Positions 50,693 through 62,057 of a stretch of DNA of 64,000 nucleotides are shown here, piece by piece. The stretch lies in NCBI GenBank assembly GCA_905183005.1, contig CAJJDO010000062.1, positions 128,778 through 192,777 of the forward strand. Direction: 5' to 3'. Source of the stretch: Paramecium pentaurelia (lineage: Eukaryota > Ciliophora > Oligohymenophorea > Peniculida > Parameciidae). The notes below the pieces were generated by a model that searched no databases, was not told the DNA's origin, and saw only the letters and a program-made list of their open reading frames with translations. Every line of letters begins with the position of its first letter. Position 1 is the stretch's first letter. Position numbers and translations under genes: made by a program.

Positions 50693-53048
50693 TCATATCT
50701 TTTTTGAAAGTTGGCATTTTGGATAGATTTCTTTTAATATTTTATTATGTTGTATCATTATCTCTTATAAATAATCTTTTATCCACTAAAATAAGAAATA
50801 AAATAATTACAATCAATTACTCCAAAACATTTTTCATTTTGCATAAGTAAATTAGTTTAAATCATAAAGGTTTCTAAAACTTTATGTCCAAAAGTTACAA
50901 ATATTCTAACAGAATCTTCAGCACAGAAATTATTAATCTTTTATGCAATAACATCACTTTCTTATCTTACAAAAGTTTTAATTTCAGTTTGCATAACTCT
51001 TGTTTTTAAGAACATTTCATTTAAATTTACAGTCTTAAAACATGAAGCTTTAGTAGATGAACTGCCATTATTTTCTTTACATTAAGGTGATAAAGGTTCT
51101 TAACATAACATAGTTCTTTTAGGTTTTTGATTATTAATAAAAAATTAGTAAGAATTATCAGATAAAAAAGGATCTAATGATTATACATGAACAGAGAAAT
51201 TCCATAACATAGTTTATTAATTAATTCTATTAATTTCTAATTTAGATTTCATTACATTATGTGATCTATTTTTAGAATCAATTTTTACTCCATCTAAAAT
51301 TAATAACATTAAATATACCTGGACATATCATTGAATAATCAAGTTAAAAGTTATTTTTATTTGGAACATAAATTAAAATATGATATTGATTAATAAGACT
51401 ATAATAATCTGGTATCATAGGAATATTAAGTATTTAACCAGTTGAATTGGCTAATACATCAAAATCATAAGAAACTTATAAGAATCCTTTTCGTTATGCA
51501 TGTACTCTAACTTATTTAAACATTAATCCTTGACAATTAAATAAACCTTATTCATTTGTTATTCCAATAATAGGTTCTTAATCAGCTTAATCTGATTAGA
51601 ATACTTCTAATCTACAATTTTCAATATCTTTATGTTATCCACTTCTTAATAGTATATTATAAACTCTAAATTAAAGAGTAGTTTCTACACAACTTACTAA
51701 ATCAAATTCAATTTTCACATCTGTATTACCTTATAAAAATATTGTTCTTTTTTATGAAAAACAATCCTTTTTTGAAACATCAATAATATATTCTTATTTA
51801 TCTCTTCCATAAAATATAAATGCTTATTCATTAATATCATATGTTAATGTTTCAGTAATATTTTTAGTAATATTAATAGTTGCATCTTCAGGAGCTTTAA
51901 CAATACATTTTATTAAATCTATTCTTTCTACTCTTGTAGATACATAAATAGTATCAGTATTATCATCTAATAATTCATCTACATTTAATTATTATTTAGT
52001 TGTTTATATACAATTTCCATTTATTTCTATTTCATATGAATTTGTTTATTAAATTAAATCAATAAATTTAGCCTCTTCAAAACAACTAATTGGTATTGTT
52101 TAAGAAAATAATTTAACAGTGAATTTCTTTTCTGGTGATTAAACTTTTTATTTTTAACCAGAAAGATCAATTTATGATACATTTGTTTAAGTCATCCAAG
52201 CCTGAGATTTTGTTGGTGAAAAATATACTCTTACTGATTTTTCCATATCACGTATATTTTCTGTACTTTTATAAATATCTAATTTAGATGCACTTTTTTA
52301 ACCACTTCCTGTTTATTAACAAATTGAAGTTCTTATTACAATCTACTTTGTTGGAGTTTATGCTGATTATAATGTTGGTACTTCTTTCTAACGGACAGTC
52401 ACTTAAAGTCCTTCCATTATACTTTTTTGCATTCCATCTTCACAAACTGGAATTACATGTTTGATAGGACAATCTACATTAACTGTTAAATTAAATTTCT
52501 TTAAATGAAGCCATACTAAATCTCCAATCAATTTAGGAGTTATTTATTCTTTTGAAAACTGTCGAGAATATAATACAACAGCATGAACATCTGGTTAGAA
52601 TAGTTAAATCTATAAATAATGATCAGGATGATTAATTTATTAACGAAACACCTTTAAGAATGGAAATCTAAAAATATTTCTAAAAATAAATACTTTCTAT
52701 TTATTGTTTGTTTTATTTCATCTAAAAGATCTTAAAATGCTTCTTTTGTCTCATCTACACCAGTACTCTTAAACTTTGGATTATAACAACTCTATATTGA
52801 AATTGCTATTTGATTAGATTTCAATTAATCAAACTCACTCAAATTAGCAAATGATGCTTTCTCTTATAATGTTGATAACATATTTCTTAATATTTCTTTG
52901 TATTGCATTGTAATCTTAGTTGTGGTGGCTGGTACCATATTGTCATTAAAAAAACTAAACTCATTTATTCTCTATACCTAACTTTAGACTTAAACTTAAA
53001 TCTATTTGGAGAATGCTAAGAATTTATACTGCTGGTGGTTTAGAACAT
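50693..53048 (-). CDS. Large protein of unknown family, beta-rich
   Basis: Roughly 740 aa from MFQTTSSINS (ATG 53048). A 23-nt intron (GTATAG..GTTTAG) joins the first exon; at least one more lies near 52690. The C-terminus depends on a 35-nt intron (GTAATTGATT..ATTTTAG): spliced it ends at TGA 50693 with KDYLQEIMIQHNKILKEIYP, unspliced at TGA 50755. The N-terminal 120 residues are helical; the rest alternates short beta-like stretches (VDVKI-type TDVKIEFDLV, TLQFRVYNILL, ATINITKNITETLTY) with polar loops and Cys residues. No membrane segment and no domain that I recognise. It looks like a multi-domain beta-sandwich protein. Confidence 0.75.
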
Positions 53049-53854
53049 AATTTTATAATTGATCGTTAAAAAATTAAAAAAAGGTTTTTGCGGGGTTTAT
53101 AAAATCTATTTCTTATTACTTTTTTATTTCATTTCAATATCAAATAATCATTTAGTAATAGCATAGATTATTGAAACTATATCAAATACTTTATTAAAAC
53201 TGTATTCTATTGCAACCCATATATAATAATTGAAATATATAATTAATATTTCAATAAGTTGTTTATTAACTTATTCCTTCATGATTATTTTATAATGATT
53301 GTGAGCTTATTTTATTTGTTATTTATCTTATTATTCTCTCTGACCTTATGATAATAAATGATTTTCATAAATAAGTAGACATTTTCTAATGACAATATAA
53401 ATTACATTAGATAGATCTTAGATTAAAAAACTTAATAAAAAACAGATTTAAAAATATGAATGAACTTTTTAATTCTATTGTTCTCTTAATTAAATATTCT
53501 AATTTATAATACCAAGTTTATAAAAATGTGATTTACTAATTATGCATAATAATTTCTAAATATCTATGTTTTTATTTTTAATTCATTAAGGACTTCTATT
53601 TCTAATATTTATGTTCTTCAATAATCTAATCAACAATTTCAATATACTTTAAGTGAGAATGTTTAAAATTTTAAGATCTTTAGAGATTTTTTTAAGTATT
53701 TTATAAAAAGTAATACTGTTAAAGATTTTCTTTTAATTAAGCTTAACCTATCGGAAGTATATATATTCTGTTATAAATTCAGATATTATCTTATATTAAA
53801 GAATGTTGATCTTATTAATGTATTTAAGTAATTTATTAAATTCCACTTAATTTA
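53049..53854. other. Intergenic, no gene seen
   Basis: About 800 bp between two divergent genes (unknown protein, minus; histidine kinase, plus). No supported frame or RNA gene; both promoters should lie here. Confidence 0.5.
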
Positions 53855-56608
53855 ATGAAGGAGCTTTAAAAAAACTCAATCTTAAAACAATGGCCACACT
53901 ATTAAAAAATATTGAAATCTTCAAAATATTCTTAATGGAAATAGAATGATTTAATTTGTAAAAGGAGCATGTTTTATCATACCGCTATTACTCTTAGTGT
54001 TTTTTATGTGATAATTAGCCTAATTGTAGAAATTATCAAAATTGAAAATATGAGGAATATTGTACAATTAACACTTTTTATTGTCTTAGAGATCATAATT
54101 ATATGCATCTACTCTTTTTGTAAGAAAATATAGATTTACTTCCTTATATAATATTGCCTAATTACGGTTTATATCTTGGTAACAGTATAAAATGAAGAAA
54201 AAAATAAGATTTTCATATTCCTTTATTTGATACTTGTTAATAGTCATTCTAACTTAATAATAAAGATTTTGCTCTATTTATATTTTATCTTTACAATCAT
54301 ATTTTATTACAGGTTAGAAACTCTTGAAGTTTGTATCATATGTTTAATAGCATTTATTCATAATTCTTAATTAGAATCACACTTTATAGGCAATTATATA
54401 AAATAGTTAAAGCTATTATCTATAATTGAATAAATGCCTAGTGCAGTTTGCATCTTAGATTAAAACACTAAATAGATAACATATTCGAATTAATTATTTG
54501 AGAAATTAGCTTAGACTTTATAAGTGAATGATGAATTGGCCTAATCCATAAATAATTAGAGCAAAGAATAATAGCAAATTGATTTTATAAGAAATCTAAA
54601 TTTAGAAGAAATTAAAAATGATGGATTTTAAATTTCTGATTTCATACCCTAAATAAATGATGAGGGAATAACAGATGATTAATATAAGATTATTAATGTA
54701 GATTTTAAAAGATAACCATCATAAAATACTTTATAAAATGTAAGTTTTATGTGTCCAAATTCAGCCTCATTAAAAAAGAAATCTAAAGACATCTTCAGTG
54801 ATATCAATACAAATGATTATTTACTCAATTCTTCTAGAAAAAGTTATGTTACAACAATACATTTATAAATACAAATAAGTCATTAACCTAAATCTTTTAT
54901 TTTATCAGCAAAAACAAAAAGAAGAAAGAAATCATCAAATAATATGAATCTTAGTAAATAGAGTTCTAGAAATTTAGGTTAATTTTCAAAAGCATAAGAA
55001 ATGTAGAATTCAATATATTGTGACAATTTGAAATTATCTCCAAATCATACAGAAACTCTTAATCATAATTTAGTTGAACATAGTGAATAATTTAAATGTG
55101 TTAATGATGGATTTGGATAATAATCAAGTACTAATCATAAAGTTAGATTGATGGTCAATTTGATACAAATTAGTGATGTTTTAAATGAAGAATAAGATTA
55201 CTAAATTTATTGTATTAATGAATTAAGTCCTTTACTTTTGTAATATACAGTAAAGAAATTAGAATAAGTCAAGAAAACTATAATGAGATCATTATCTCAT
55301 GAATTAAGAACTAGTTTGAATGCTGTAAATGGTTATATAAGTGAAGCTTATGAAAGAATAGATAATATTCAATAACTTAATAAGAATTTAGAATTATCAT
55401 TAAAATACATTAATTTAATGTAATTAAAATTATAAGATTTTTTTGATTATAGGGATATTTTAGAAGATTAATTTGAATTAAATATTGAGAAGTTTGATTT
55501 AAATTAAGCTATAAATATTTGTGTTGATTTATTAAAAGGTTAATGTTAAGAAAAGAAATTAAATTTAAATGTAGAAATGCCATCTGAAACTATTATAGCT
55601 ATAGGAGATAAAAATAGATTTTAGTAAGTATTGATAAATTTATTAACAAATGGAATTAAGTTTACATAGTAAGGAGGAATAACAATTTAAGTAAGTAGGG
55701 ATTTTTAGTTGGATTCAATTTCTGGATTAGAGGAGGTTAAGGAAATTAAATTACAATAATTAGTGTAAATTAGAATTATTGATAGTGGAATTGGTATGAA
55801 AGAAGAATTGAAGGGTATACTCAATAAAAAAGTAAGTCAATTTTATTATTATTATTTAGTTTCTTTATGTAGATGATGATCCAAAAATATCTAAAGATTC
55901 AGTTGGAATTGGATTAGGTTTGAGTGTTTGTTAATATATTATTAAAGCTATGGGTCCTTAAGGATTGAATAGTTTATTTTTAGAATCAATAATAGGAGGA
56001 GGATCATAGTTTTACTTTTTTTTAAATTATGATTCTATAAAGAAGTATCACAATGATGAATTAGTTCCTGAACCAGAAAATAAGGAATAAACTATAGTAA
56101 GATTAAGTCCAACTAAGAGAAGTTTACTTAAATCAATGGTATTAATTTGTTATTTGTTATTTATTAGGTAATATAACCAAATAGTGTTTGTAATTCTAAT
56201 GATATTTTAATAGTTGATGATGAACTTTTTAATTTACAAATTTTGGCAAATATAATTCGTAATTTGAATTCTCATAATCAGAAGTATGAAATTACAATGG
56301 CTTTTAATGGATATCAAGCTTTGGAGAAGATTAAATAAAAAAGAATATAAAATTGTTGTTGTCTAGGATTCAAAGCAATATTAATGGATATTAATATGCC
56401 AATTATGAATGGTTGGGATTGTGTCAAATAAATAAGAATATTCGAAGATTAATATAAAGTTAAGAGGAAAATTCCAATTATAGCTATAACTGGTTATGGT
56501 GGAAAAAAAGATTTAGAAAAATGTATCAAATATGGATTTAATTATGTATCTACAAAACCTACTGATAAATAAAAAATATTGAAGATATTTTAAGAGTTTA
56601 ATATATGA
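53855..56608 (+). CDS. Membrane hybrid histidine kinase with PAS-like and receiver domains
   Basis: 898 aa after two introns (28 nt after LKGILNKK, and 29 nt GTATTA..TTATTAG before the receiver). Order: 40-residue start; about five or six membrane helices (45-215: VFYVIISLIVEIIKI, LFIVLEIIIICIYSF); PAS-like domain (IIEQMPSAVCILDQ, about 230-330); Ser/Asn/Gln-rich linker; dimerisation H-box SLSHELRTSLNAVNG with the phospho-accepting His (about 480); N-box NRFQQVLINLLTNGIKFT; G1 IIDSGIGM; G2 GIGLGLSVCQYI; and a receiver domain ILIVDDELFN..AILMDINMPIMNGWD..IIAITGYGG..STKPTD holding Asp-Asp, phospho-Asp, Thr and Lys. All catalytic residues are intact. It should autophosphorylate and pass the phosphate to its own receiver, then to an HPt protein encoded elsewhere. 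Confidence 0.95.
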
Positions 56609-56709
56609 TTTAATAAATGTTTATACTTTTATTATTTTTACTATTATATTTTATATAATAAATAAATATTATTAATATTATTTTATAATTTATAAATAAA
56701 TATTAATAA

Positions 56710-58875
56710 TCACTTTAATCTATTCTAAAAACTATCAGGAGATTAATTAATTTCTAAATCTTTAAATGAATCTTTGCTACCAATAGCTTCAGAATGATTT
56801 TTAGCTTCATCAAATTCATCTGGTACTTCTAATTTAAAATTATCATCTAATTATTTTTATTAATCTTAATTTTATTCAATTTCATTTGTAATATAATTCT
56901 TTTGAACCAAACGAAATAAACTCTAATTTTACATAGCAAATTGCATTAATTATTTATTTATTTACCAATTATAATTCTTATTCTAAGTTACTTTTTAAAA
57001 ATTTTCAACTAAATCTTCTGCATTTTCAGCCCCTAACTATGCTTTGAAAAATCTTGCCAATTTAGCTAATCTTACATTTATTGGTACTAAATTAAAAAAA
57101 TTTATTTACTTGTTGATGTTGCAGCATATTAATATAAATTCTGATTATCTAAATTAGCTTAAGTGATAGGCTATTATTACAATTAATTTAATGATCTTCC
57201 TTATTTAGCATTAGCTCTCAAAATATCAAATAATTCTTTTTAATCTGACATTTAATCTTAAAATACTGGAGAACTAAAAGTATTAAACAACACTAATTAA
57301 TCATCATCAAATAAGAACAATTTTAAACAATCTATTTCATATAACTTTTTTAAAATATTTGTTAAATCTAAATCAAGTTCTATCTTAGACTTTGCTATTT
57401 ATGAAATAACTAATTCTTTTTCATTAGATAAATGGAAACATTTACCAAAAAATCTTTTGAATAATCTTCTAATTTAATAAAGTAGAAATTTATGGAAAGA
57501 ATAATGAATTGTATAATCTAAAATCTAATAAGATTACAAATCAATATTACCTATTGTAATTATATTTTTGAATTTTTGCTATCAACAGAATTTGATCTTT
57601 TAGGAATTTGTGATTAATGAATATGAGTTTGTTTTCTTTGTTATACTGTTTTAAGATCAAATTTAAATACAGAATTCATTAAGATTTCAAATGTTTTATG
57701 CTGATTATAATATTTATAAACCATTTTAATAGCCTACATTACAGCTAGACATAAAGCAGTAGCTTCAGATACAGCTGATAATATTATTGATGGAAGATCT
57801 TATTAATTAACAAAATAATAAGATGTGTCAGATGATGATCTAATTTAATTAATTTGTAATTACCTTAAATAAAAAGTGCATAATGATGCTCCAGATACTA
57901 TTTATATAGGTTCTTATCTTCTTTCTTATCTTTGAACTACAGAACTATTATAAAGTATTTCAGTATCTTCAATATTAAATAAATCACTAAAAAATTGAAT
58001 TTTTCCTATATTAAATTTAAATAGATACTCAAATCCATTTATAAAGGTTGCATGTAAATATCTTCATTATCTCCTATACCTGTAGTTAATCTCCAAAATA
58101 TGTTAGTAGAAAAGATATCAGCTGGATTTGTTAAATTAAGAGTTTGTTTAATTTTGGATCCTCTAATAAACATATCCACATTAACTCTATTGATTATTTT
58201 AATATTACCCTTTATTTATAAAATCTTCAATTTCCTTATCGGATTTACAAGTATTAATAGTACGATTGTTGCAGACACTCACAGACAATTTTATATAAGC
58301 AAAATAAGGTTCATAGAATTATCCTTATAGATTGAAATCTCCATTAAAACAAATTAAGTTATTTTATTATTCTTCTGTCATTGAGGCAGAATTAAAATTG
58401 AATTTTGAAATGGAATCCTAGGAACATTTTGTTTAATTTAATTGACTATAATTTCTGGTAAATCCTATCTTTCCTTCTACTCTTTGTTGCTAAATATATT
58501 AAGCAGTTAAAGTAAAGTAACTATATAAATGAATATAATTTTATAGTACTCCTTAACATCTGTATTATTATTCAAAATTGTTCCATTTAATGTTGATATT
58601 TCAAGTGAAAAAATAGTATTTTCATTATTTAAAATGAATTCAGCACTTTGATCACTTTGAGTACCAGCATAAATGGCAGTTTAATTTTAGATACTCCTTT
58701 AAAAGACTCCAATAATATAAAATGATGTAAAGACTAAAAGTAATATACTGAGAAATCCACCTATAAATTAATATATCATAGCACCTATTGGAGTTAATGA
58801 TTTCTATTTATGAGAAACATTAAATTCATAAGGATCAACCAATAAATCAGCTTTCTTTATTAGATTGCTTAACAT
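56710..58875 (-). CDS. Two-ended membrane protein family, member 3
   Basis: Around 680 aa. Starts MLSNLIKKADLLVDPYEF, strikingly like IKKVDLLVDPYEF of the 47746 gene; a 24-nt intron (GTGCTATG..TTATAG) lies at the same point before the helix GGFLSILLLVFTSFYIIGVF. The external domain opens with IYAGTQSDQS (compare IYAGTQSETF). After a second membrane region the tail contains ELDLDLTNILKKLYEIDCLKL and PINVRLAKLARFFKAQL, shared with member 2. Stop TGA 56710-56712. It converges with the histidine kinase (101 bp between stops). Clear paralogue of 47746-49930; function unknown. Confidence 0.85.
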
Positions 58876-58908
58876 AATTTATAAATTTGTTTAATCAATA
58901 AAAAAGAA

Positions 58909-60338
58909 TCAAAATATAGAAAAAAAGAGATAAAATTATATAGATGATATATTGTATTTTTTCATGTATTTGGTTAATCTTTTCTTTATCTTGTCTAAAA
59001 TACTATTAATGAATATATATACTTCATTAATAACTGATTTAACAAAATTAGGATATACTTTCCATAAAAGTAAACAATAATCTAAAATTCTTTCATTATA
59101 TTTAAATTCTCCATTATCATCAATTGTGAAACCTATTTCTGATAATCTTTAATGATTCTATTTCATATGATTTTTCAATTAATTTGGTTTCTTGTATCCT
59201 TTTTAACACTTATGATAAGGACACCTAAAAAAGTTCTTATCAGCACTATATGGTTGTGATTTAAATTGTTTAATACGAACTTCTTCGAATAAACGTTTAA
59301 TCTTCTCTTCAGTAGTAGAATTCTCTAAAAATATTATATTAAATTTAATACTTTTATCTAATGCTTCTCTCTATCTCTATACAAACTCTTCACTTACTAA
59401 AGGAAATAAGTTTTAAAGATCTTTATCAGATATTTATGCAGGTTATTCTATTTCTTCCTATTCTTTTTCTGGTTCTTGTTTCACTTCAGTTTTTATAATT
59501 TGTTGCTTTTTATTTAAATCTTATGAGGAATGAATGATAGGTTATTCTGGACCTGGGACCTAATTATCAAAAGCAATAAATTTAATTTTTGGCATTGCTA
59601 GAGATTTGAAATAATCTTAAAGTGCTTTTCTAGCAACATAGAGATTATTCCCTAATTTCAAATGCCATTCTCTTAAGAATTTCATTTAAATTTAAACAAT
59701 TTAAGCTTCGTTTTTATCTAACTAATAATTATATAATTTTACTCACAATATCTTAATGTATACATTATATTTATTTTTTAGTTTAATCATTTTTTTATTA
59801 TTTAATTTATGCTTTAGTGAGGATGGTAACTGTATTATCATTACCATTTACTTCTATTTCATCAGTATCTTCCAATCTAAAATCAATTTTTAATTTGTGT
59901 AATGAATGATAAGGATAAGTTGATTGTAAATAAGGATTCATACTTTAATCATCTTCTTTTTAATCTTTCATTGGTCTATCAAGAGTGACTATTTATAAAA
60001 TTTTGCTTCCAAGTGTAAATTTAAATATTATGTCTTATTGATCATTTAAGAAGGTTGTACTAATTAAAATTTTTAATAAAACAAATACTTAATGACAGGA
60101 TTAGATTATAAAATGAATTGTAGTTTTTCTTAGAATATATCTATATAAATTAGAAATAAAGTTTACTTAATGCTTATTATCCTGTTGAAGGTCTCATTGT
60201 TCCAGGAATGTAGGGAAAACTATTTTAAATTCTATTTCTAGGTATTGGTCCTGGATTTTTTTAAGATTAATTGAATGATTCAATAAGTGTTTATAGATTC
60301 TTATCTTGGGCAAACGAGTTTTAAAACTTAGGTAGCAT
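58909..60338 (-). CDS. C2H2 zinc-finger protein
   Basis: 449 aa after three introns (26, 29 and 25 nt); spliced length a multiple of three. The N-terminus is Gln/Pro-rich (NPGPIPRNR, YIPGTMRPS). A structured middle part (KLKIDFRLEDTDEIEVNGND, MKFLREWHLKLGNNLYVARK) follows, then an acidic linker with two sumoylation-like sites (IKTEVKQEPE), and one C2H2 finger about residue 360 (CPYHKCQKGYKKPNQLKNH, C-x4-C-x12-H-x4-H). The C-terminus is hydrophobic and basic. A single finger suggests either a cofactor or a weak DNA binder. The start is only 125 bp from the likely stop of the upstream gene, across an AT repeat. Confidence 0.85.
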
Positions 60339-60351
60339 AATAATTTAATAA

Positions 60352-60393
60352 AATATATTTATATATTTATATATTTATATATTTATATAAAAT
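60352..60393. repeat. Minisatellite of ATTTATAT-type units
   Basis: About five 8-bp units of ATATTTAT in a row in the short spacer upstream of the C2H2 gene. Confidence 0.8.
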
Positions 60394-60462
60394 TTAAATT
60401 AAATATATAGATAGAAGAATTTATAGATATGTATAATATTTTTCTTATTTTTTTATTATTTT

Positions 60463-62004
60463 TCAATTATTGCTTTGACTCTTCTGTTTGCGAACGTAAA
60501 TCTATTGGATATCTGGTTAGACAGACAAACTTGAAAGTCTAGAAAAAATAAATAATTTAATATAAACGCCTTCTATGATCTAAATTTATCTTCATGAATG
60601 TTTTTAGGTTGTTTCTATTTGTGAATGATGCATTCTGAGATAAGCCAAGTGATTACATCATGAAAAGATAATTCTATTTATTTGAAAAGAATCCATCTTA
60701 TTCAATCTAATAATCCATTTTCAATATTCCTGTTTCTTCTTTGAATTTGAGATTTGCATTAATTGATTCTTAAGCTTTTTGTCTCTCTTCTTCATTCATT
60801 ACTTAATATTAAAAATTCACTCCAATTTATTTAGCATACCCAAGTCTAAAATATAACCAATTATCAAAATGAGATGGATTTTGTAAACTTTTCAAACTCC
60901 ATTATTTACCTCCCATAATACTTTTATTTTTTAATGACATTGTCATTTTTGTTTTATCAATCAGTACTGCATTCAAATGATCACCCACCTGAATTTTTTC
61001 AAAGTTAATATAATAGGTGAAAATGGAGAAATCCTCAATCTTTAAATATATATATTTTATTTAATACCACATCTTATTCATAAATGATTCCTTTCATTCT
61101 CATGACATTGATTTGACTTAGTTATGATAATAAATGCTTTTATTTTTTAAATTATTAGAAATCGGCTTATCTCACTTAGTGTTAGGAAGTGAGACATTTA
61201 TCACTGAAGGCAAGAAATTTTTGTAAAATTACATCTAACCTTCCTTTGGCTATATTTTTTTTACTTACAATAACTTCAAAGATAAATCCAGGTTACAGGA
61301 TCTAAATTAATAAAGTTAATTACTTCATAGACAGCTTCACAATCCATACTTTCATCTGGAAACCCTACAGATGCAAATCCTAAATCTAATGCCTTATTTA
61401 TATAAGGGATTATTTATTATTACTTCTTCTTGTCTTTTGAGTTTACTGTAAGAGTTAATCGATTCAGATTTTCTTTGATAAACGCTCTCCAATAACTAAT
61501 TGGCTTATGTTTCAATATCTTAGATTGCTTATTATTACATAAATAATTAAATTATCCATAAATTAAAGTAAAAAAATTGGTATATCAAGATATTAACATG
61601 TTTTCTTTGTCACACTAAAATATTCTTTACTTTTGCAAGACCTTAACATCATTTTGATTTCTATGTTACATTAGAGTTTATCCAGTGTTAATGAAATTTA
61701 CAGTGTCTGCAGGTTTTTGAATTGTATCATCAGTATTATCTAATAATAATTCTTCATCAATAAATTTTTTATTGTCTTCTTCATTAATCTCTAAATGATC
61801 TATATCTGATAATTAGTTATCTTAATATTGATTATTTTAATCTTAATTGTCTTGATTTAAATCTTCTTATTTTGAATTTTCAATCACAACCTACACTGGT
61901 TCATCAACATTATTATTAACAATAGAAGGATTCTCTAACACTTATCTATTACTGGCTTGATTAGACTATTTGGTAATTGGTTTACTAGATGAACATGCAC
62001 CCAT
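60463..62004 (-). CDS. Acylation-motif (MGACSSS) protein, unknown family
   Basis: About 470 aa, model partly resolved. Start ATG 62004: MGACSSSKP is a textbook myristoylation plus palmitoylation signal, so the protein should sit on a membrane. Residues 10-130 are acidic, Asn/Gln/Asp-rich and disordered. Then helical and mixed segments: NQLLESVYQRKSESINS, ALDLGFASVGFPDESMD, ILQPGFIFEVIVSKKNI, and a last part VGDHLNAVLIDKTKMTM, NPSHFDNWLYFRLGYAKQ, MNEEERQKAQESINANLKF. Introns of 22 and 28 nt are clear; the first intron and the last exon are not. The nearest TGA (60463-60465) is in a frame I could not connect, so the 3' end is approximate. No domain recognised. Confidence 0.65.
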
Positions 62005-62057
62005 TTCAAAATCGTTAATTATTTTAAAATTAAAAATATATTATGTCTAATAATTTG

